From NCBI RefSeq assembly GCF_000170895.1, contig NZ_ABCS01000071.1:1-53927 (forward strand): a DNA stretch of 53,927 nucleotides. The letters are read 5' to 3'. Shown here in pieces: positions 35,953 through 43,900 of the stretch (its first letter is position 1; every line of letters starts with the position of its first letter). Below the pieces are notes generated by a model that was given only the letters and a program-made list of their open reading frames with translations, made no database searches and was not told the DNA's origin. The stretch comes from Plesiocystis pacifica SIR-1 (GTDB lineage: Bacteria > Myxococcota_A > Polyangia > Nannocystales > Nannocystaceae). Position numbers and translations under genes: made by a program.

Positions 35953-37796
35953 CAAGCGCCCTCGGCCCACGCGCGCGCCTCGGAGGAGGCCGCGGGGCCG
36001 CCCCAGCGCGCCTCCTCGACCCCGGCCGCCCGCGCCCGCTCAGCGCAGGCGTGCATCAGCGCGTGGTCTCGGGGCTCCATGTACACGGGCCGAGCCGCCC
36101 ACGCGCGCGCGAGCAGCTTGGGCACCTCGAACCAGGCCTCGTCCAGGCTCGCGACCAGCACCGCCGCCATCGCCACGGCCCGCGGGGCGTTGCCGTAGGC
36201 CGTCCGGTTGCCGCTCGTATCCTGCTCGCTCGAGAACTCGGGCAGCACGGCCAACAAGGCCCGGGCGTGGGCCTGGTGACGGCTGAGCACCGCCACGCGC
36301 ACGAGGGTCGAGCCCGTGGCGTGGAGCTCGTCGGGGCGGGCGACGCGGCCGTCGAAGGCGTCGAACCACCACCGCAGCTCGGCCCAGGCCTGGTCGATGT
36401 CGAGGCGCGCGAGGGCCTGCTCGGCCCGGGCCGCGGCGACGTAGAGCACCATCTGCCCCGGCGGCACGGGCTCGAAGCGCCGCTGGCCGCTCGCCCACAT
36501 CAGCTTGCCTGGCGGGCCCAGGGCGCACTCGCTGATCCACGCCGCAGGCGGCCGCGGATCGAGGCGCGTGAGCGGCTCGACCCTCCGCCTGCGCTGGCGC
36601 GTGCGGGTGCGGCTGACGGTGATCATCGCGGCCAGGGGCACGCCAGCGTAGAGCCCAAACATGCCGCCGAAGTAGAGGCCCAGGCCCAGACCCGCCAGGC
36701 CGCCGGACGCCAGCCCCATCACCCCGCCCACGGCCAGGCCCGTGGCCAGGGCCGCCGAGCCCGAGGCGACCATGAACTGGTTCGAGGACAGCTCGCCGGT
36801 CTCCGGGGTCGGCTCGGCGAGGGCGACCAGGCTCGGCGGCGGGACCAGAGCTAGGGCCTGGGTGACCACCGCCGGGGCTTCGGGGCTGGCCTCGCGGTAG
36901 CCCCCCTCGACCCAGATGCGCATGCTCGGAAACAGGCGCTCGAGCAGCCCGCGCATGCGCCCGCTGGCGTCGGACATCACCCGCTCGCGCAGCTCCTCGG
37001 CGTGGGCGTGGAGGCGCTCGGCGGTCACGGCCAGGGTGATCGTGTAGAGCATGGGCAGCTCGACCTTCAGCGCGCTCGCCTGCGCCGCCGCCCAGGCATG
37101 CTCGAGGACCTCGTCGCTGGCCTCGCTCGCGGCCTCGAGCACGCGCAGGGCGGCCAGCAGCGCCAGGCCCTGAGCGTCCGCGCCGCGCTCGGGGAAGGCC
37201 GAGGCCCGCGCCACGCCCTCCTCGGCGAAGTGGCTCGGGGACAGCCACGCCAGCACGCTGCGCAGCAGCTCTCCGCGCAGACCGTGGGTCCAGTTTCGCC
37301 GCCGGCGCTGGCGGTGCATGTCTCGCTCGCGGATCGACAGCGCGTCCACGGCCGCCTGCACCTCGCCGGCCTCGAGCTCGCGGATCGCCCGGTGGGCCGC
37401 GACCTCGAGCAGCACCTCCGGCGCCTCCAGGGCTGGCCAGCTCTTCCCCCCCTCGACCTCGGCCCGCGCCTGGGCCCGCGCCAAGGCGTGCTGCTCCCGG
37501 CGTTGAAACCAGTAGTTCGTGCCGATGACGCCCATCGGGAAGGCGAAGAACACCGCCAACATGATCAGGCCCGGGTCGACGGCCACGGTCAGGGATACGA
37601 GGGTGCCGAATACGAGCGCGAGCAAGCCCGGGCCCCCGACGAGGGTCATGAAGGCCCTCCAGGTCTCGACCGAGCCCCCCGTCGCGTAGAAGGTCGGGGA
37701 GCGCCGCAGGCCCTCGGGCGAGCGCCTCGCCAGGGCCGACGTCGCGCCCCTCGACGGGGCGGGGTGCTCGCGATCCTCGCTCACCTCGGCGAGCAT
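35943..37796 (-). CDS. Multi-pass membrane protein with helical cytoplasmic parts
   Basis: Predicted 617 residues from the ATG at 37796. A GTG four codons in (37784) is also plausible: TATGCT, overlapping the ATG, could be a -10 box leaving a leaderless GTG. Two TM helices near residues 48-90 (LVGGPGLLALVFGTLVSL, PGLIMLAVFFAFPMGVIG), a long helical, Ala/Glu/Arg-rich middle, then Gly-rich membrane segments near 345-395 (LATGLAVGGVMGLASGGLAGLGLGLYFGG). The rest is helical, TPR-like in texture but without a clear repeat. Function unknown; no family recognised. Confidence 0.65.
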   Translation of the reverse strand: MLAEVSEDREHPAPSRGATSALARRSPEGLRRSPTFYATGGSVETWRAFMTLVGGPGLLALVFGTLVSLTVAVDPGLIMLAVFFAFPMGVIGTNYWFQRREQHALARAQARAEVEGGKSWPALEAPEVLLEVAAHRAIRELEAGEVQAAVDALSIRERDMHRQRRRRNWTHGLRGELLRSVLAWLSPSHFAEEGVARASAFPERGADAQGLALLAALRVLEAASEASDEVLEHAWAAAQASALKVELPMLYTITLAVTAERLHAHAEELRERVMSDASGRMRGLLERLFPSMRIWVEGGYREASPEAPAVVTQALALVPPPSLVALAEPTPETGELSSNQFMVASGSAALATGLAVGGVMGLASGGLAGLGLGLYFGGMFGLYAGVPLAAMITVSRTRTRQRRRRVEPLTRLDPRPPAAWISECALGPPGKLMWASGQRRFEPVPPGQMVLYVAAARAEQALARLDIDQAWAELRWWFDAFDGRVARPDELHATGSTLVRVAVLSRHQAHARALLAVLPEFSSEQDTSGNRTAYGNAPRAVAMAAVLVASLDEAWFEVPKLLARAWAARPVYMEPRDHALMHACAERARAAGVEEARWGGPAASSEARAWAEGAWPR

Positions 37797-37840
37797 AGCC
37801 GCAGCGCGGGCGCCCCGGTGTCAAGTCGTGCAGAGCGCCG

Positions 37841-38704
37841 TCAGCGGATCGGAATCCGGAGGTAGCGCGTCCCGTTGTCCGCGGGCTCGGGCAGCTGCCC
37901 GCCGTCGACGTTGATCTGCACCGAGGGGTAGAGCAGCCGCGGCGCCTTCAGGCCCGCGTCGCGCTGCTCCCGAAAGCGCACGAAGTCCTCGCGGCTCGTG
38001 TCCCCGCGCAGCTGCGGGTTGTTGGCCTTGGACTTGCCGATGCTCGTCTCGTAGGCCAGCGCGCGCCCGCCCGGCTGGTAGTCGTGGCCGACGAACACCC
38101 GGGTGGCGTCGGGCAGGGCGTAGAGGCGGTCGTGGATCGAGCTGTAGAGCTGGTCCGCGCTCCCCCCCGGAAAGTCGCAGCGGCCCGTGCCGTAGTCGTC
38201 CATGAACAGCGCGTCCCCGGTGAACAGCGCGTCCCCGATGCGGTAGCTGACGCAGGCCGGCGTGTGCCCGGGCGTCGAGATCACCTCGACCTCGAGGCTG
38301 CCCGCCTCGAGCACCTCGCCGTCCCCAAGCAGCCGATCAAACTGCCGGCCCTCGACGGAAAAATTCGCCGGCATGTCGAACACGTCCTTGAACAGCGCCT
38401 GGACCTCGACGATGCGCGCGCCGATGCCCACCGGCGCCCCATGGCGCTCGCGCAGCACCGGCGCCCCGCTGAGATGATCCGCGTGCGCGTGGGTCTCGAG
38501 CACGAAGCGCAGCTTCAGCTCCAGCCCCTTCAGCGCCGCATCGAGCGCGTCCAGGGCCGCCGTCCCCGTCTTCGACGCCCCCTGGTCGTAATCCCGCACC
38601 GGGTCGATCACCACGGCATCGCGGGTCTCGGGGTCCCACACCAGGTAAGTCAAGGTGTAGGTCGGCTCGTGGAAGAACGCTCGAATCTCCATGCCCCGAG
38701 CCAT
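37841..38704 (-). CDS. Metallo-beta-lactamase-fold hydrolase, ETHE1/Blh type
   Basis: Predicted 287 residues. GGAGG 5 bases before the ATG at 38704 fixes the start. Iron/zinc ligands: ETHAHADHLSGA (HxHxDH), TPGHTPACVSY, LFMDDYGTGRCDFPGGSADQLYSSIHD and the late VGHDYQPGG. The run GTGRCDFPGG...LYSSI...LPDATRVFVGHDY is diagnostic of the persulfide dioxygenase (ETHE1) and Blh group. Such enzymes oxidise glutathione persulfide or act in sulfide detoxification. No sulfurtransferase is adjacent; the GST-like gene lies upstream across an intergenic repeat region. Confidence 0.85.
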   Translation of the reverse strand: MARGMEIRAFFHEPTYTLTYLVWDPETRDAVVIDPVRDYDQGASKTGTAALDALDAALKGLELKLRFVLETHAHADHLSGAPVLRERHGAPVGIGARIVEVQALFKDVFDMPANFSVEGRQFDRLLGDGEVLEAGSLEVEVISTPGHTPACVSYRIGDALFTGDALFMDDYGTGRCDFPGGSADQLYSSIHDRLYALPDATRVFVGHDYQPGGRALAYETSIGKSKANNPQLRGDTSREDFVRFREQRDAGLKAPRLLYPSVQINVDGGQLPEPADNGTRYLRIPIR

Positions 38705-38867
38705 TGCAGCCTCCGGGCCAAACCCCAGTCCTCCAACCACCACGCCCAGCGCCCCCCAAGGACCCCCGCGGTCCCACCCCGTTCCAACGTGATGCAGCAC
38801 CACGCAACCCAGCTCACCCATCGAGTCGAAGGCAACACCCTCCGCACCACGACGGGCACAAAAGGGG

Positions 38868-39000
38868 CAAGGGGGTCGGATCCCCCAGCGCAAGGAGCCG
38901 CCCAAGCCCTCGATGAAACCCAAGACCCACCCCAACCCCAAACGCCCAAAACCCCAACAGCCCATGCCGTCAGGCGACAGCGGGGGATCCGACCCCCTTG
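38868..39000. repeat. 19-bp inverted repeat, arms 95 bp apart
   Basis: CAAGGGGGTCGGATCCCCC (38868-38886) and its exact complement (38982-39000) flank 95 bp with no recognised gene. Each arm is itself partly palindromic. Could form a long stem-loop or be the ends of a small insertion. Lies in the 406-bp gap between the metallo-hydrolase and a coiled-coil gene, in which no protein-coding frame was supported. Confidence 0.7.
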
Positions 39001-39074
39001 ACCCGTGCCCGCTCCCCATCGAAGCCGAGACCGACCCCCTTGACCCGTGCCCGCTCCCCATCAGAGCCGAGACC
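38991..39074 (+). repeat. 42-bp tandem repeat, two units
   Basis: Units 38991-39032 and 39033-39074 share the sequence beginning GACCCCCTTGACCCGTGCCC, with small differences near their ends. The first unit overlaps the right arm of the 19-bp inverted repeat. Confidence 0.7.
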
Positions 39075-39110
39075 GCTCGCAAAACCCAAAGCAATCCCCC
39101 GAACGCGCAC

Positions 39111-39632
39111 TCAGCGATAAGGCGCCGGCGGAGCCTGAAGCCGCTCCTCAAACACCTCGAGCTCTCGCACAATCTGCGCCAGCCGATCCCGCAACGCCGG
39201 CTGCCCCGACTTGCGCCGCCGCTCCAGCGACCACCCCTCGTCCTCAAACAGCGCCCGCACCCGGTTGGGATCCGCCCCCACGTCCTGCATGTACGCCGTG
39301 TCCACCGCGCTGAGCCGCTCCACCTCCAGCACCCACTCCCCGAGCTCCCGCGCCGCGTCGCGCAGCCGCTGCTGCAGCTCGTCGAACTCCCCCAGCATCG
39401 CCGCCGCGCTCCCCCCCTCGCGCAGCTCTCGCAGCGGCCCCTCGAGGCTCAGCCGCAGGGCGCGGGTGTCCCGGGCCAGGTCCTGGAGCGAGCGCGACAG
39501 GTGCGAGAGCTGCAGCGGGTTCTCCTCGGGGCTGCCCTCGAGGTAGCGTCGGCTCCGGGCCTGGCCGCGCATGGTCTGGATCAGACCCACGCCCGCGAGC
39601 AGGGCGACGACGAGGTAGATCCAGAAGCTCAC
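39111..39632 (-). CDS. Single-TM coiled-coil protein
   Basis: Predicted 173 residues, GTG start at 39632. One N-terminal TM helix (WIYLVVALLAGVGLIQ), then a charged, heptad-like helical domain (LSRSLQDLARDTRALRLSLEGPLRELRE..., FDELQQRLRDAARELGEWVLEVERL...) that could form a coiled coil. Function unknown. The upstream GST-like gene ends 22 bp before its start on the same strand, so the two probably share a transcript. Confidence 0.65.
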   Translation of the reverse strand: MSFWIYLVVALLAGVGLIQTMRGQARSRRYLEGSPEENPLQLSHLSRSLQDLARDTRALRLSLEGPLRELREGGSAAAMLGEFDELQQRLRDAARELGEWVLEVERLSAVDTAYMQDVGADPNRVRALFEDEGWSLERRRKSGQPALRDRLAQIVRELEVFEERLQAPPAPYR

Positions 39633-39654
39633 GCGAGCCCCAGGTTACCAGCCC

Positions 39655-40704
39655 TCACTGGCCCGAGCAGTTGAGCAGCGAGGCGATGCCGTAGATCAGC
39701 GGCGTGAGCACGACCCACTTGACCACCCAGGCGATCAGGAAGGTCTTGAGCACCGCCGGGCCGTAGAACTTGGTCAGCTGCAGGGCCGTCAGCCGGCGGA
39801 TGCCCACGGGCCAGCTCGCGCGCTCGCGCAGCCGCTCGTACCAGCTCGCGATGTTGGGCCGGCGGCGCTCGGACAGCGAGCGCGAGAAGCCGATGTGGTC
39901 GAGGCGGGCGATGGCCGCGGTCCAGGTCAGGTCGGCGAGGGTGTACTCGTCGCCCGCGAGCCAGCGCCGCTCCTCGAGCAGCTCCTCGATCTCGTCGAGC
40001 ACGGCCTCGACGTCGACGACGAGCTGGTCGATGAGCCCGCGGTCGTTGACCGCCTCCTTGAACACGTCGAGCTCGTCGAGCTTGGCCTGGTACACGGGCG
40101 CGAGCTCGGGCTGCTTGTCGACGAGCTTGCGCAGCTGCGTGCGCTCTTGGCCCAGGGCCCAGCGGTAAAACCACCGCGTCATGCCCTTGGCCCGGCCGTG
40201 GTGCAGCTCGAGCAGGGGGAAGCTGTCCTGGCGCTCGACCCAGAGCATGACCTCGGCCCTGGCCTCGGGGTCCGCGGGGATCAGCTTCGGCCCCGAGCCG
40301 AGCTCGTCGAGCACGCGCAGGATGTCGAGGGTCTCGGTCACGACCGTGTCGCCGATCTCGACGGTCGGCACGGCCAGGCGCGGGTTGAGCTCGGCGTAGT
40401 CCGCCTCGAAGTGCTCGTTGGCCGGGCCGGTGTTGACGATCACGCCCTCCCACTCGAGGCCCTTCTCGGCCAGGGCGAGGCGGACGACCTGGGAGGGGAT
40501 CGAGGTCGGGAAGTGGTGCAGGCGGATGGGCTTGCCGGCGAGCTTCGAGGGCGGGCGCCCGGGCTCGGGCACCGTCGTGACGACCGCGTCGCTCGCGTCA
40601 GCCACATCAGCCGCGTCGACCGCATCGCTCGCCTCGACCGCTGCGTCCGCGCGGCTCTCGGCCGCTTCGCTCTCGACGACCTTCAGCGTGCGCTCACCGG
40701 TCAC
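39655..40704 (-). CDS. Glutathione S-transferase-like protein with C-terminal membrane tail
   Basis: Predicted 349 residues. The GTG at 40704 is preferred because GGGAGG lies 5 bases upstream; a longer frame to 40875 would run through the repeat element. After an Ala/Asp-rich N-terminal region of ~60 residues comes a GST thioredoxin-fold domain (IRLHHFPTSIPSQVVRLALAEKG, RLAVPTVEIGDTVVTETLDI) and a helical GST C-domain (YTLADLTWTAAIARLDHIGF). The last ~40 residues hold a hydrophobic segment (VLKTFLIAWVVKWVVL). Tail-anchored GSTs of this plan resemble GDAP1-like proteins. Substrate unknown. Confidence 0.8.
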   Translation of the reverse strand: MTGERTLKVVESEAAESRADAAVEASDAVDAADVADASDAVVTTVPEPGRPPSKLAGKPIRLHHFPTSIPSQVVRLALAEKGLEWEGVIVNTGPANEHFEADYAELNPRLAVPTVEIGDTVVTETLDILRVLDELGSGPKLIPADPEARAEVMLWVERQDSFPLLELHHGRAKGMTRWFYRWALGQERTQLRKLVDKQPELAPVYQAKLDELDVFKEAVNDRGLIDQLVVDVEAVLDEIEELLEERRWLAGDEYTLADLTWTAAIARLDHIGFSRSLSERRRPNIASWYERLRERASWPVGIRRLTALQLTKFYGPAVLKTFLIAWVVKWVVLTPLIYGIASLLNCSGQ

Positions 40705-40854
40705 GAAGACCTCCCGCTGCGCCGTCTGGTCCGCCCACGCTGGAACTCTAGCGTCCCTCGACGCGGCTTCGACTCGGCGCTCTGTCACGGTTGCGTCTCG
40801 ACTCCCCGACCCGGCGGCGTCTGGCCCACACGGTGCAAGGCGCCCGGTGAACCA

Positions 40855-40939
40855 AGAGACTGTGGATGAATCCACAGTCTCTGCCTATTTAAACCGTCGT
40901 GGACGACGCCACGCCCTCCCTGCCCCACGTCCACGACTC
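40855..40939 (-). repeat. Third copy of the double-hairpin repeat, inverted
   Basis: On the minus strand it reads: core identical to the copies at 1428-1595 (about 46 bp, including CGTCGTGGACG), an 11-bp AT-richer spacer, then a palindrome with arms AGAGACTGTGGA and TCCACAGTCTCT. Two arm positions differ from the tandem copies, and both changes are matched by complementary changes in the other arm. It lies 3' of the large kinase gene (stop at 40991), in the same relative position and orientation as the first copies have to their upstream gene. Confidence 0.9.
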
Positions 40940-40990
40940 AGCTCACCACGTCGATCGACTGTTCGCTCGACGCGGGCGCAGGTTACCCGC

Positions 40991-43900
40991 TCAATCCACC
41001 ATCGAGGTCAGCGGCAGGTCGATGTGGAAGGTCGCGCCCTCGCCCGCGCGGTTGTCCAGGCGCAGCTCGCCGCCGTGCTCCTGGAGGATCCCGTGGCTCA
41101 CCGACAGCCCCAGGCCGGTGCCCTGGTCTCGGCCCTTGGTGGTGAAGAAGGGGTCGAAGATGTGCGCGGCGACGTGCTCGGGCACGCCCCCGCCGTGGTC
41201 GCTCACGCTGATCCGCAGCCAGCCCCGACCGCCCTCGGCTGCCCCCTCGGCTGCCCCCTCGGCTGGGACGGTGCGCGCCTCGATCTCGATCAGCTTGCGC
41301 TCGTTGTGCCCAGGCCAGCGCTCGCACAGGGCGTCGCGGGCGTTGGTCACCAGGTTCATCACGACCTGTTGGATCTGCTGGTGACGGCAGGCGACCCGCG
41401 GCAGGTCCTCGGGGATGTCCACGCGGATCTCGATCTGGCTGCGGCGCAAGATGGTGTGCACCAGGGACAGGGTCCCGTCGACGATCTGCTTGGCCGAGAA
41501 GGTCTCCCCGAGGGTCTCGCTGTCCCGGCGCGAGAAGGCCAGCAGGTTGCGGACGATGGTCGCGACGCGCTCGGACTCGTGGTGAATCTCCTCGGCGAAC
41601 TCGATGACCAGCTCCCGCTCGTCCGGCGTGTGCATGATCAGCTCCGAGTAGTTCATGATCCCCTGGATCGGGTTGTTGATCTCGTGGGCGACGCCGCTGG
41701 CGAGGGTGCCGATGGACTCGAGGCGCTGCTGCTGGCGCTGGGCCGCCTCGACCGAGCGCTGGGCCGCCTCGGCCGCGCGGCGCTCGGTGACGTCGGTGCC
41801 CACGATGATCAGCCGCTCGACCCGGCCGTCGACGCTGATCGGCACCACCCGCCAGGCGAACCACCGCTCGCCCGCGGGCGTCTCGATGCGCAGCTCCTCC
41901 GCGCGCCGCTCCCCCGCGCCCACGGCCTGCTCGATGGCCGCGCGCAGCTGCTCGCGGTCGTCGGGGTGGATGAACTCGACGATCGTGCGGCCGAGCGCGC
42001 GCTCGGGCGGGGCCGCGCCGCCGAGGTGGTTGACGAACTCGATGCGCGCGTCGGCGTCGAGCAGCATGACGACGTCCGGGAGGTCCTCGACGAGGGAGCG
42101 CCAGCGCACCTCGCTGGTCCGCAGGCGCTCGAACAGCTGGGCGTTCTCGAGGGCGCTGCCGGCCTGGACCATGAGCAGGCGCAGGACCTCGATGCGCTCT
42201 TGGGTGAAGCTCTCGGGGCTGAGCCGGTTCTCGAGGTAGAGCAGGGCGATGAGCCGGCCCTGCTTGACGATCGGCAGGCACAGCACCGAGCGCACGCCGG
42301 CCTCGGCGATGTAGGGGTCGAGGCCGTGGCGAAGGTCGCGGACCGCGTCGTGGAGGATCACGGTCTCGCGGGTGCGCTCGACCCAGCGCAGCAGCGACAG
42401 CGGCAGGCGGTCGCCGACCTCACTCAGCGCCAGGGACTCGCGCAGGTAGCCGACCCCGTAGGCGTCGTCGACCTCGACGCTGGCCAGGGCGACCACGGCC
42501 AGGGTCGCGTCCTTGCCCGAGTCGCCCCGCCCGCGCGGGAGCATCAGGGCCCCCCGCTGGGCCCCGGCGCTCTCGAGGGCGATGGCCATGATCCGCGTGA
42601 CCACGTCGCCGAGCTGGATGTCCTCGCCGATCGCGACCGTGGCCTTGAGCACGGTGTCGAGGTCGAGGGCCTCGTTGGCGGAGCTGCTCCGGGTCATGTG
42701 GGTGTCCTCGAGGCCCTCGGCCGCCCCGCCCTTGGCCGGCGTCAAGGTGCCCATCTCGGGCCAGCGCGCCTCGAGCTCCGCGACCTTGGCGAAGGCGCCC
42801 CAGTGGTGGTAGCGGTCCCGGGCCTCGCGCAGCGGGCCGCGGGCCAGGTCGTCGAGGCCCAGGCCCAGGGCCGTCGCGCCCAGGCGCTCGAGGGTCAGGG
42901 CCTCGAGCGCGGGCAGGCGCTGCTCGGCGCTGCTGCGCCGCGCCTGGGAGAACCACGCCATGGCCTCGACGGGCTCGCCCTCGAGGGCGCGCAGCTCCGC
43001 GGCGACCAGCAGCGCCCGGGGGTCGAAGTCCCACGAGCCCAGCTCGGACCAGCTCCGGAGCTTGCGCAGGCGCTCCCGGGCCACGCCGAGCAGGCGCTCT
43101 CGGGCGGCCGCGTCCGTCGTCGAGCGGGCGCAGACCGCCGCGGACAGGCCGTGCAGCAGGCTGTAGTCGGCGACGTGCCAGGGCGCGAACAGGATCCGCT
43201 CGGTGTCGGCGAGCCCCTCGACCCGGGCCAGGGCCGCCGACCACCGGCCAAACAGCACGTCTTGCCAGACCGCGAGCAGCTCGATCATCCGCGCGCACAC
43301 GGGCTGCTCGAGGTCGCGCTCGACCTCCGCGAGCGCGCCCTCGTGGCGATCGCCGAGCAGCGCCCCGGCGAAGCGCTGGTAGGCGTCGGCGATCGCGGCC
43401 AGGGGCTTGGCGCCCCACTGGCGCAGGCGGTGCAGCCCGGCCTCGGCCTCGTACTCGATGGTCCGCAGGTGCACGTTGGCCGACAGCGAGGTCGACAGGC
43501 GCATGATCGTGCCGTAGCCGACGAACTCGAAGTCGCCGACGACCAGCGAGGCGGCCACCGAGGCGCGCAGGGGCTCGAGGGCGTGGGCGAAGGGCTGGGT
43601 CCAGCCGCGCAGGAACCAGTAGGGCGAGGCCAGGCGTCGGAGCACCGTGGCCGCGCCGACCTCGGCCAACGCCCGAGCCTGCTCGGCGAGCTCGCAGCCC
43701 AGGGCCCGCTCGCCCAGGTAGGCGCCGATGATCGTCGCGCCGTGGACTAGCATCAGCGGATAGGCCGAGTGGTAGCCCTGCTCGGACACGACGCGCAGGT
43801 AGAGCTCGGTCAGCGCGAGGTGGACGTGGGCGTCGACGAGCTGGGCGCTGGCGATGCTGACCTCGATGACCTCGAGGGCCGCGAGCACCCGCGGGTCGGT

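Noticed and set aside
40704..40875. N-terminal extension of the GST-like protein
   Set aside because: It would run into the repeat palindrome; a GGGAGG site places the start at 40704.
40418..43750. 1110-codon plus-strand frame opposite the giant kinase
   Set aside because: Shadow frame, rich in Leu/Gly/Ala/His with no domains; the minus strand has complete kinase and HATPase motifs.
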